64,000 nt of DNA from Pagrus major (lineage: Eukaryota > Chordata > Actinopteri > Spariformes > Sparidae). Position 1 is the first letter of the stretch. Each line of letters opens with the position of its first letter. Location: contig NC_133236.1 of NCBI RefSeq assembly GCF_040436345.1, positions 13,942,443 to 14,006,442 on the forward strand, in the 5' to 3' direction. The notes beneath the pieces are model-generated. The model did no database searches. It had not been told where the DNA came from and worked only from the letters and a program-made list of their open reading frames with translations. Positions 1 through 9,732 of this stretch are shown piece by piece. The position numbers were made by a program, and so were the translations under genes.

Positions 1-34
1 ACAAAACAGAGACAGCTTGTTTGTAGTGCACCTT

Positions 35-282
35 TTTATTGAGCAGGAATGTTTTCAACATCAATCAATTTTACATTTTTCTAAATCAATGGGAGCTGTT
101 CCTGAGATCACAACGCACATCTCAAGGGCTTTTTTTTTTACGCATCCAATTATTTCTTGCTCTGCAAAGCACAAAGATGTAGCTGAATCAATATTTTCAA
201 AAAGAACACTGTTCACTCAAAAGAGCCGTCATTATGAAGCTGAGACTGATCGTTGTCCACTGTAGGTGGGGATCTTTCCACT
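35..282 (-). pseudogene. Gene B remnant, last exon and poly(A) signal (copy 1)
   Basis: A coding-type last exon (213-282) starts after an AG acceptor. In the phase used by gene A's last exon it reads VERSPPTVDNDQSQLHNDGSFE and then a stop. The VERS start, the flanking intron and the downstream AATAAA (minus strand, at 35-40) all match gene A's exon 4 region, so this is a paralogue. I see no signal-peptide exon, microexon or convincing promoter between it and the next gene A upstream, so it is probably the 3' end of a truncated gene. It could instead be used as an alternative last exon by read-through from the neighbouring gene; nothing in the sequence shows that. Confidence 0.6.
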
Positions 283-1215
283 CTTCTTTACCAAGTTACA
301 GAAGAGAAAAACAAAACATTAGATCTGAAAAAAGTAGTCAAATTATCAACAGAGAGTCAAAAATACAGCTTGATGCTTTTGCTGAAAGTCACAGTGACAC
401 TGACTAACAGCCAGACAACAGCAGCCTGCCACACAACGCAAATACACATGACTGCACGACTTTAAAGCCACTGCATGTGTTTTAATGTTGCTTAACTGGA
501 CCTCCTTTCAAACCAGTGTGGACGTGTACAAACTGACTGACACCTCCCTCGTCCTCCTGTTAGGTTGGGACAACTTTCCCTGTGATCATTTTTATTAGCA
601 CTTTAAGTTCTGAGGACATCATAGAAGTCAACTTACACCTGACTGAAGGTCTTATCAACCACATCAATTACAGACACCTGTGTGGATGGACAAAGAGTGT
701 CATCTGTACTAGAGCTGCAGAGATTAGCTGGTTACTTACCACTGAGTTTTTTTGTCAAACTTCAAGCAAAATGTGATGATTGCAGCTTGTCAAATGAAGG
801 AATTAGCTATTTTTTCCTCATTTTACATTTTAATACCTTGAATGTCTTTGTCTCTTTTGGAAACAGCAAACAGTACGAATGTCATTTACACAATGATCAT
901 CTTGTTTCTCATAAAATTGTTATTTTGACTGTTTTTCTGATGCTTTATAGACCAAATGATTTATCTATTGATGGAGGAAATGCCAGAATTGAATCATTTC
1001 CAAAGTGCTGCTTTACCAGAGACACAAGTACATTCAGAAACAGAAAGAAATAGGAAGAGTGTTCATTTAATAAACTGATCCCACCAACACACATTATTTA
1101 GATCTGCTTAATATAAACATTTACCTCTGACTTAATGAAAAACAATGTTCTTGATCATCATCACCAATAAAATTACAAACACATGTTCACTTAAATAATA
1201 CCACAAAACAGAGAT
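283..1215. other. Spacer between gene B remnant and gene A
   Basis: About 930 bases with no supported gene. On the minus strand the part at roughly 740-830 resembles gene A's intron 3, marking the remaining gene B intron. The part at 840-1080 is a conserved block of unknown role with a TATAAAG-like string near 945. Plus-strand open frames of 60-123 codons here recur in every unit but show no domain, no signal peptide with a sensible start and no codon-level constraint. The same spacer recurs at 3150-4080, 9733-10670, 12605-13540, 29290-30190, 32132-33000, 43335-44260, 49981-50880, 56130-57060 and 62829-63730. Confidence 0.6.
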
Positions 1216-1408
1216 GGTCTTTTGTAATGCAGCTTTATTCAGCGGGATAGTTTTCACTATCAAGCAATTTTACATTTTTCAACATCAGTTGGAGCTGTGA
1301 CTAAAGTCACTACATCTCAAAGACTTCATGTTTACTCATCCAATTATTTCTTGCTTTGCAAAGCACAAAGATATAGCTCAAACTATATCTTCAAAATCAA
1401 GAACAGAC

Positions 1409-2286
1409 TCAGTCTTGATCGTATCGCCTCAATTTGTCGTCGGCCACTTCATCTTGGGATCTTTCCACACTGTTTGCATACCAAGTTAGAGAAGGGGGAA
1501 CAAAAGAGAGGAATCAGTTAGTTAAATTATCAACAGAGGTCGATCAACAGAATCTCAATTGACAAATATTCAATAATTGAATAATTTTGCAATAATTTTT
1601 CAAGCAAAATCTGACAGAAATTCACTGATTCCAGCTTCTGAAATGTGTCGACTTGCTTCTTTACCCTCTATTATATCATCGTGAATTTAAATGGGTTGGA
1701 CAAAATAAGGTAATGGAAGACATCATCTTGGGATCTGGTTAATACTGATGCTTTCTATGTTTGACGGGTTTGAGGCATTTCACAGACTTTTTATTTCTTT
1801 TATTCGTCTGTTTGAAATCAACAGAAAATATTCAGTAATACTTACCTTTTACGTCCGTTTCCTAAAGGGACAAAAAGATGAAAATGACATAAATAAACAT
1901 TAGTATAATATTATCACATTTGAAAATCTTTACATTTAGAACATTGATGCTCTCTTTACTAGTATAAGGTTTATTATCTGAGATGCCAGGAATACATAAA
2001 AGATTTTAGCTAAACACAGAACTAAATGAAGTTGTATGTAGTCAGTTAGTACAGTCAAGTGTGATTTGTTGATCTCAGACTAAAGTAGCCTGCTGTTTGT
2101 GTAAATCAGAGGTCAATCTGTTAACATCAACACAGTATGTAGGAACACTTGTGACTTGCCGCCTCCTGCGCCACCACCACAATTACTGTTAGCGCCACTA
2201 CAACCGCCAGTTTGAGGAGCACTCTCCCCGGGTTCAGCCATGAGGACGACCAGCGTCAACACCACAAAGATCATAACACACTTCAT
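1409..2286 (-). CDS. Piscidin-like secreted peptide precursor, gene A copy 1
   Basis: Precursor of 67 residues, probably secreted. Exon 2 coding 2160-2286, microexon 1846-1861, last exon 1409-1469; exon 1 (2421 to about 2516) is untranslated. The start ATG lies one base after the acceptor CCTCAG, so the open frame upstream of it is intron. Residues 1-22 (MKCVMIF...AEPGES) closely resemble the signal peptide of fish piscidins such as moronecidin and dicentracin. Then come APQTGG, the loop CSGANSNC, a GGGAGGG run, NGRK and the acidic tail VERSQDEVADDKLRRYDQD. Exon 2 ends at a GC donor (G|GCAAGT); only that join keeps the frame through the 16-nt exon into the tail. Four exons with this phase pattern fit the known pleurocidin/piscidin gene layout. 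The mature segment carries no charge before NGRK, unlike known piscidins. An AATAAA poly(A) signal is at 1234-1239. The antimicrobial role is inference from the signal peptide only. Confidence 0.78.
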
Positions 2287-2420
2287 CCTGAGGAACAAAT
2301 CACAATGGCCACATCCAGAATCATTCACTGCCTTCATTCACCAGTGTCAAAGCTCATCACATCTCATCTAAAAGACTTTGCATTTATTAAAGTAACATCA
2401 GGATTAAATTGACTTCTCAC

Positions 2421-2547
2421 CTTTCCACAGCTTGTTTGTCAGAACCAAAAAAAAACTGGTGTCACAGACAGCAAAGTGAGCACTGTGAGATCTAGAGGTG
2501 ATGTGGACGTCTTTGCTGAGCAGTCGTGAGTTACCCGTCTCTTTATA
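2421..2547 (-). promoter_or_regulatory. Gene A copy 1 TATA box and untranslated exon 1
   Basis: TATAAAG on the minus strand at 2541-2547 is followed about 30 bases downstream by a CTCAGC initiator-like string near 2516. Exon 1 runs to 2421 and ends in GGAAAG|GTGAGA, a good donor. It has no ATG leading into the peptide frame. A TGGATAAGATTATT string (GATA-like) lies just upstream of the TATA box. The next upstream feature is the gene B poly(A) signal about 360 bases away, so the promoter is compact. Confidence 0.7.
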
Positions 2548-2902
2548 AGGATGGAGACGGAATAATCTTATCCAGTCATTCTGTATTTCTCAATGTGTTT
2601 TTCAAAGTCAAGTTCTGCACATGGATGACAAGATGTTGATCTAATCTCACTTTGTCATGACGGGACATTTCACTGTCCTCACAGTCACACAAAGTTACAC
2701 AACACTACTTATCATCCCCTGGCTCTATGGCCTCACAAAATGTGACCATTAGAAGTTCTGTCCTATAACTGTTTATATGACTACAAAGACAATGCATGAT
2801 GTTTTTGCTAAGACAAGAAGTAATTTATTTGTTATATCAGCAAAATATCATCATTTAAAACAACAGGCACAAAACAGAGACAGCTTATTTGTAGTGCACC
2901 TT

Positions 2903-3149
2903 TTTATTGAGCAGGAATGTTTTCAACATCAAGCAATTTTACATTTTTCTAAATCAATGGGAGCTGTTCCTGAGATCACAACGCACATCTCAAGGGCTTC
3001 ATGTTTACCCATCCAATTATTTCTTGCTCTGCAAAGCACAAAGATGTAGCTGAATCAATATTTTCAAAAAGAACATTGTTCACTCAAAAGAGCCGTCATT
3101 ATAAAGCTGAGACTGATTGTTGTCCACTGTAAGTGGGGATCTTTCCACT
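2903..3149 (-). pseudogene. Gene B remnant, copy 2
   Basis: Last exon 3080-3149 reads VERSPLTVDNNQSQLYNDGSFE and stop. AATAAA (minus) is at 2903-2908. It differs from copy 1 by Pro to Leu, Asp to Asn and His to Tyr. No upstream exons are visible. Confidence 0.58.
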
Positions 3150-4277
3150 CTTCTTTACCAAGTTACAGAAGAGAAAAACAAAATATTAGATCTGAAAAAA
3201 GTAGTCAAATTATCAACAGAGAGAGTCAAAAATACAGCTTGATGCTTTTGCTAAAAGTCACAGTGACACTGACTAACAGCAAGACAACAGCAGCCTGCCA
3301 CACAACGCAAATACACATGACTGCACGACTTTAAAGCCACTGCATGTGTTTGAATGTTGCTTAACTGGACCTCCTGTCAAACCAGTGTGGACGTGTACAA
3401 ACTGACTGACACCTCCCTCGTCCTCCTGTTAGGTTGGGACAACTTTCCCTGTGATCATTTTTATTAGCACTTTAAGTTCTGAGGACATCATAGAAGTCAA
3501 CTTACACCTGACTGAAGGTCTTATCAACCACATCAATTACAGACACCTGTGTGGATGGACAAAGAGTGTCATCTGTACTAGAGCTGCAGAGATTAGCTGG
3601 TTACTCACCACTGAGTTTTTTTGTCAAACTTCAAGCTAAATGTGATGACTGCAGCTTGTCAAATGACGGAATTAGCTATTTTTTCCTCATTTTACATTTT
3701 AATACCTTAAATGTCTTTGTCTCTTTTGGAAACAGCAAACAGTACGAATGTCATTTACACAATGATCATCTTGTTTCTCATAAAATTGTTATTTTGACTG
3801 TTTTTCTGATGCTTTATAGACCAAATGATTCATCTATTGATGGAGGAAATGCCAGAATTGAATCATTTCCAAAGTGCTGCTTTACCAGAGACACAAGTAC
3901 ATTCAGAAACAGAAAGAAATAGGAAGAGTGTTCATTTAATAAACTGATCCCACCAACACACATTATTTAGATCTGCTTAATATAAACATTTACATCTGTC
4001 TTAATGAAAAACAATGTTCTTGATCATCATCACCAATAAAATTACAAGCACATGTTCACTTAAATAATACCACAAAACAGAGACGGTCTTTTGTAATGCA
4101 GCTTTATTCAGCAGGATAGTTTTCACTATCAAGCAATTTCACATTTTTCAACATCAGTTGGAGCTGTGACTAAAGTCACTACATCTCAAAGACTTCATGT
4201 TTACTCATCCAATTATTTCTTGCTTTGCAAAGCACAAAGATATAACTCAAACTATATCTTCAAAATCAAGAACAGAC

Positions 4278-5160
4278 TCAGTCTTGATCGTATCGCCTCA
4301 ATTTATCGTCGACCACTTCATCTTGGGATCTTTCCACACTGTTTGCATACCAAGTTAGAGAAGGGGGAACAAAAGAGAGGAATCAGTTAGTTAAATTATC
4401 AACAGAGGTCGATCAACAGAATCTTAATTGACAAATATTCAATAATTGAATAATTTTGCAATAATTTTTCAAGCAAAATCTGACAGAAATTCACTGATTC
4501 CAGCTTCTGAAATGTGTCAACTTGCTTCTTTACCCTCTATTATATCATCGTGAATTTAAATGGGTTGGACAAAATAAGGTAATTGAAGACATCATCTTGG
4601 GATCTGGTTAATACTGATGCTTTCTATGTTTGACAGGTTTGAGGCATTTCACAAAGACTTTTTATTTCTTTTATTCGTCTGTTTGAAATCAACAGAAAAT
4701 ATTCAGTAATACTTACCTTCTACGTCCGTTTCCTAAAGGGACAAAAAGATGAAAATGACATAAATAAACATTAGTATAATATTATCACATTTGAAAATCT
4801 TTACATTTAGAACATTAATGATGCTCTCTTTACTAGTATAAGGTTTATTATCTGAGATGCCAGGACTACATAAAAGATTTTAGCTAAACACAGAACTAAA
4901 TGAAGTTGTATGTAGTCAGTTAGTACAGTCAAGTGTGATTTGTTGATCTCAGACTAAAGTAGCCTGCTGTTTGTGTAAATCAGAGGTCAATCTGTTAACA
5001 TCAACTCAGTATGTAGGAACAGTTGTGACTTGCCGCCTCCTGCGCCACCACCGCAATTACTGCCACTGCCGCCACAACCGCCAGTTTGAGGAGCACTCTC
5101 CCCGGGTTCAGCCATGAGGACGACCAGCGTCAACACCAGAAAGATCATAACACACTTCAT
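4278..5160 (-). CDS. Piscidin-like secreted peptide precursor, gene A copy 2
   Basis: 67 residues from exon 2 (5034-5160), microexon (4717-4732) and last exon (4278-4338). The central segment differs from copy 1: the loop is CGGSGSNC and the microexon encodes NGRR instead of NGRK, still Gly plus two basic residues. The tail reads VERSQDEVVDDKLRRYDQD. The signal has Leu at position 8 where copy 1 has Val. The GC donor at exon 2, the GT-AG sites of the other introns and the poly(A) signal (4103-4108) are all present, so the copy looks functional. It stands 2,874 bases after copy 1 in the same orientation. Confidence 0.78.
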
Positions 5161-5294
5161 CCTGAGGAACAAATCACAATGGCCACATCCAGAATCATTC
5201 ACTGCCTTCATTCACCAGTGTCAAAGCTCATCACATCTCATCTAAAAGACTTTGCATTTATTAAAGTAACATCAGGATTAAATTGACTTCTCAC

Positions 5295-5422
5295 CTTTCC
5301 ACAGCTTGTTTGTCAGAACCAAAAAAAAAACTGGTGTCACAGACAGCAAAGTGAGCACTGTGAGATCTAGAGGTGATGTGGACGTCTTTGCTGAGCAGTT
5401 GTGAGTTACCCGTCTCTTTATA
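5295..5422 (-). promoter_or_regulatory. Gene A copy 2 TATA box and exon 1
   Basis: TATAAAG at 5416-5422 on the minus strand; exon 1 from about 5392 to its GTGAGA donor at 5295. It has CAACTG (minus strand) where copy 1 has CGACTG near the start site; otherwise the two promoters are alike. Confidence 0.68.
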
Positions 5423-5777
5423 AGGATGGAGATGGAATAATCTTATCCAGTCATTCTGTATTTCTCAATGTGTTTTTCAAAGTCAAGTTCTGCACATGGA
5501 TGACAAGATGTTGATCTAATCTCACTTTGTCATGACGGTACATTTCACTGTCCTCACAGTCGCACAAAGTTACACAACACTACTTATCATCCCCTGGCTC
5601 TATGGCCTCACAAAATGTGACCATTAGAAGTTCTGTCCTATAACTGTTTATATGACTACAAAGACAATGCATGATGTTTTTGATGAGACAAGAAGTAATT
5701 TATTTGTTATATCAGCAAAATATCATCATTTAAAACAACAGGCACAAAACAGAGACAGCCTTTTTGTAATGCACCTT

Positions 5778-6024
5778 TTTATTGAGCAGGAATGTTTTCA
5801 ACATCAAGCAATTTTACATTTTTCTAAATCAATGGGAGCTGTTCCTGAGATCACAACGCACATCTCAAGGGCTTCATGTTTACGCATCCAATTATTTCTT
5901 GCTTTGCAAAGCACAAAGATGTAGCTGAATCAATATTTTCAAAAAGAACACTGTTCACTCAAAAGAGCCGTCATTATGAAGCTGAGACTGATCGTTGTCC
6001 ACTGTAGGTGGAGGTCTTTCCACT
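5778..6024 (-). pseudogene. Gene B remnant, copy 3
   Basis: Last exon 5955-6024, open in the gene-A phase, reading VERPPPTVDNDQ and onward; the codon after VER differs from copies 1 and 2. AATAAA (minus) is at 5778-5783. It is followed on the plus strand by a spacer that carries the first hAT-like insertion. Confidence 0.55.
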
Positions 6025-6580
6025 CTTCTTTACCAAGTTACAGAAGAGAAAAACAAAACATTAGATCTGAAAAAAGTAGTCAAATTATCAACAGAGAGAG
6101 TCAAAAATACAGCTTGATGCTTTTGCTAAAAGTCACAGTGACACTGACTAACAGCCAGACAACAGCAGCCTGCCACACAAAGCAAATACACATGACTGCA
6201 CGACTTTAAAGCCACTGCATGTGTTTGAATGTTGCTTAATTGGACCTCCTTTCAAACCGGTGTGGACGTGTACAAACTGACTGACACCTCCCTCGTCCTC
6301 CTGTTAGGTTGGGACAACTTTCCCTGTGATCATTTTTATTAGCACATTAAGTTCTGAGGACATCATAGAAGTCAACTAACACCTGACTGAAGGTCTTATC
6401 AACCACATCAATTAGAGACACCTGTGTGGATGGACAAAGAGTGTCATCTGTACTAGAGCTGCAGAGATTAGCTGGTTACTCACCACTGAGTTTTTTTTGG
6501 TCAAATTTCAAGCAAAAATGCCAAAAATGTGATGATTGCAGCTTGTCAAATGAAGGAATTAGCTATTTTTTCCTCCTTTT

Positions 6581-8029
6581 CAAGGGCGTAACCGTGGTAT
6601 AGATATTGGGGGGTCCAAATTTGAGCCCTTCCCCGGATATTATTTTCTGTGTGTCCTCTCCCTATATCATGCCTGTGACTGTCCCTCTCTCTGTCTCTCT
6701 GTGCTGCCTGCATTGTGAGCAGATACCATTATTGTACCAGAGGAACAATGACTGATCCTAATGATCATTTTAATTTGAATATTGTGCTCTTATTACTAGT
6801 TTACTGATGACATATATGACTAGGTAAAAATAATGTTATCATGTTGTTTAGAGACTCATATTACAGTGCTTTTCCTGATCATCTTCAGAGCAGGTCTCTG
6901 TGTGTCCTCTCCCTCCATCATGCCTGTGACTGTCCCTCTCTCTGTCTCTCTCTGCTGCCTGCATCGTGACCAGATACCATTATTGCACCAGAGGAACAAT
7001 GACTGATCCTAATGATCATTTTAATTTGATGCATTAAGTATTCTGCTTTTATTGCTGCTAGTGTTATTTGCTTTAACCTCCGTGTTAAAGTCTTTAACCT
7101 CCGTGTAACCGCTAGTGTTATTTGCTTACCAAGCCTGTTTAAGTGCCAATTGAATTTTAAAACCATCAATCACACACACACAGACACACACACACACACA
7201 CACACGACACAGGGGGGAGATGGGGAAAAAAGAACAGCACACACAGATGATACAGAGTTCAAATAGACCCCTTTTAAAAGTTTTTCCCCACCAGAATTTA
7301 GCCTAAATTTGGAGCATTATTCAGCCCGTTTTCCGACAAGTGATCATGCCATGGTTGGTACCAATGGATGCCTTATATATTCTAGTTTCATATGATATCT
7401 GTATTTTTATTCTAGCTTTAATACTGAGACATTTAAACACGATAATTGTTTCACATTCATTCAAAAATTAGCACGCTCGTTTTGACCATAGCACTACTTT
7501 TTAGGTGTCTAGTTGCTTACCGTCTGAAAAAAAGGCGAATGTCCGCCTGTTGGTCCTTTTTTTTCCGCTTTGGTGCTACTCCCTCCATTTGTTTATATGC
7601 CCATGACCACCAGTGACAGTCGGACTGAGCGGTTTTTCAAACGAAGCCGGCGTTTACGGGTGCAACCAAGTGTACAGTCGGGAGGGGGGTGGTCACACAG
7701 TTTTGTTTTCCTTGTTTTTCCTAAATTGAAAATAAATCGGAAATAACAAGAGACGGATCCACTTACAGCCAGGGTTCATAAAAGGAGGACATATCATATG
7801 TCACATATTTGGATATATTATTGGGGGGGACAGATTGGTATTTTCCCAAGCCAGGAGTGCTGTGACGGCCCCTGCCTAACTGTGTGATATTTGGGTGTTG
7901 TGGACAAGTTACTGTGTGGTACTGTTTCTCTTTAAAGGTGTTGAGGAGGACGTAGCAGTAGCCAGCCATATCACTACTGAGTAGTCATGGGACACGTCCC
8001 CCCCAAAGTATATGGTAGTTATGCCCATG
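6581..8029. mobile_element. hAT-like non-autonomous element, copy 1 (type II unit)
   Basis: The ends are imperfect inverted repeats (CAAGGGCGTAAC at the left, complement of GTTATGCCCATG at the right, continuing into G-runs). The flanks are identical 8-bp duplications CTCCTTTT (6573-6580 and 8030-8037). An 8-bp duplication and a CA-starting terminal repeat fit the hAT superfamily. At 1,449 bp with no transposase frame it is non-autonomous. A 251-bp internal stretch starting at 6646 is repeated at 6897; hAT copy 2 has a similar duplication and copies 3-5 do not. A CA repeat lies at about 7171-7203. The same insertion site recurs in four other units, so one insertion was later multiplied with the array. 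Confidence 0.75.
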
Positions 8030-8344
8030 CTCCTTTTACTTTTTAATACCTTAAATGTCTTTGTCTATTTTGGAAACAGCCAACAGTACAAATGTCATTT
8101 ACACAATGATCATCTTGGCTCTCATAAAATTGTTATTTTGACCGTTTTTCTGATGATTTATAGCCCAAATGATTCATCTATTGATGGAGGAAATGCCAGA
8201 ATTGCATCATTTCCAAAGTGCTGCTTTACCAGAGACACAAGTACATTCAGAAACAGAAAGAAATAGGAAGAGTGTTCATTTAATAAACTGATCACACCAA
8301 CACACACATTATTTAGATTTGCTTAATATAAACATTTACATCTG

Positions 8345-9131
8345 ACTGGTTAATTTAGTACAGGCAGGTGTGATTTGTTGATCACAGACTAAAGTAGCCT
8401 GCTGTTTGTGTAAATCAGAGGACAATCTGTTAACATCAACACAGTATGTATGTACAGTTGTGACTTAAATGTTCTTGGGCGTAATATTGAGCCTGTAGGA
8501 TTCCTGAGCCGGGTACGAAAATAACGACAATAATGTAATGTAATGACAATGCATGATGTTTCCTAAGTAAGGAAGTGATTTATCAGTTCCATCAGCAACT
8601 GAAGAACAAACAAGGTATTTCAGAACTGAGAGGTAAAAAGGTCAACTTCCTCTTTGTAGAATTAAAAGAAATATACAGTATATAAGTTTATTGTTAAGTC
8701 TTGTAACATAACAGTACAATCTGAAATGAAATGTAAACTAGAGACCATCTTGTGATGGCAGGCCCGTAAACATGATCACCTTCGGACCCATGACTACTCA
8801 GTAGTGATATGGCTGGCTACTGCTACGTCCCCCTCAACACCTTCAAAGAGAAACAGTACCACACAGTAACTTGTCCACAACACCCAAATATCAAGCAGTT
8901 AGGCAGGGGCCATCACAGCACTCGTGGCTTGGACCACATCCATCTTTGAACTCGGCCTTCATTTTGTTCTCATCTACACACCTGAGATGTTTTATGGCTG
9001 CATCTAACACAGTTGTGATGCTATCCTATTGTCTTTGCGTTTATTAAAATAACATCAGGATTAAATTGACTTCTCACCTTTCCACAGCTTGTTTGTCAGA
9101 ACCAAAACAAAAACTGGTGTCACAGACAGCA
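8345..9131 (-). pseudogene. Gutted gene A (type II), relic 1
   Basis: This keeps intron 2 sequence (about 8345-8465) and part of exon 1 (about 9081-9131). The segment with exon 3, exon 4 and the poly(A) signal is gone. Exon 2 stops exactly around the old GC donor and is replaced by unrelated sequence. The 80-90 bases holding the TATA box and start site are missing after GACAGCAG. No product is possible. The same structure is seen in the other four type II units. Confidence 0.7.
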
Positions 9132-9485
9132 GGATGAAGATGGAATAATCTTATCCAGTCATTCTGTATTTCTCAATGTGTTTTGCAATGTCGAGTTCTC
9201 CACATGGATGACAAGATGTTGATCTAATCTCACTTTGTCATGATGGGACATTTCACTGTCCTCACAGTCACACAAAGTTACACAACACTACTTATCATTC
9301 CCCGGCTCTATGGCCTCACAAAATGTGACCATTAGAAGTTCTGTCCTATAACTGTTTATATGACTAAAAAGACAATGCATGATGTTTTTGCTAAGACAAG
9401 AAGTAATTTATTTGTTATATCAGCAAAATATCATCATTTAAAACAACAGGCACAAAACAGAGACAGCCTTTTTGTAATGCACCTT

Positions 9486-9732
9486 TTTATTCAGCAGGAA
9501 TGTTTTCAACATCAAGCAATTTTACATTTTTCTAAATCAGCTGGGGCTGTTCCTGAGATCACAACGCACATCTCAAGGGCTTCAGGCTTACCCATCCAAT
9601 TATTTCTTGCTCTGCAAAGCACAAAGATGTAGCTGAATCAATATTTTCAAAAAGAACACTGTTCACTCAAAAGAGCCGTCATTATGAAGCTGAGACGGAT
9701 CGTTGTCCACTGTAGGTGGGGATCTTTCCACT
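9486..9732 (-). pseudogene. Gene B remnant, copy 4
   Basis: Last exon 9663-9732, open in the gene-A phase (VERSPPTVDNDPSQLHNDGSFE; Gln to Pro against copy 1). AATAAA (minus) is at 9486-9491. It lies downstream of the first type II relic. Confidence 0.55.

Noticed and set aside
945-951. TATAAAG-like string as a gene B promoter
   Set aside because: No signal-peptide exon or ATG with a sensible frame follows before the gene B last exon, so a working gene B cannot be supported.
682-1053. Recurrent plus-strand open frame of 123 codons (MDGQRVSSVLEL...) in every unit
   Set aside because: It lies antisense to the gene B region in spacer DNA, is truncated or shifted in many units, and has no domain or promoter. 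Its recurrence is explained by the tandem duplication.
1297-1521. Plus-strand 74-codon frame (MTKVTTSQRL...) in each type I unit
   Set aside because: It is the antisense shadow of gene A's last exon and 3' untranslated region, whose minus-strand splice and poly(A) signals account for the conservation.
2287-2337. Longer start for gene A (MKAVNDSGCGHCDLFLR before MKCVM)
   Set aside because: Those codons lie upstream of a good acceptor (CCTCAG) in intron 1, and starting at MKC gives a clean 22-residue signal.
2212-2412. Plus-strand 66-codon frame (MRSTLPGFSHEDD...) opposite exon 2
   Set aside because: Antisense of the signal-peptide exon and intron 1. The minus strand has the signal peptide, acceptor and donor.
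6646-7000. CRISPR-like or other short regularly spaced repeats
   Set aside because: The repeats here are a single 251-bp tandem duplication and CT/CA runs; there is no spacer-repeat pattern and the genome is eukaryotic.
7763-7969. 68-codon minus-strand frame (MAGYCYVLLNTF...) in type II units
   Set aside because: It is inside the hAT element's right part, is inverted at the other arm, and has no relatives or signals of translation.
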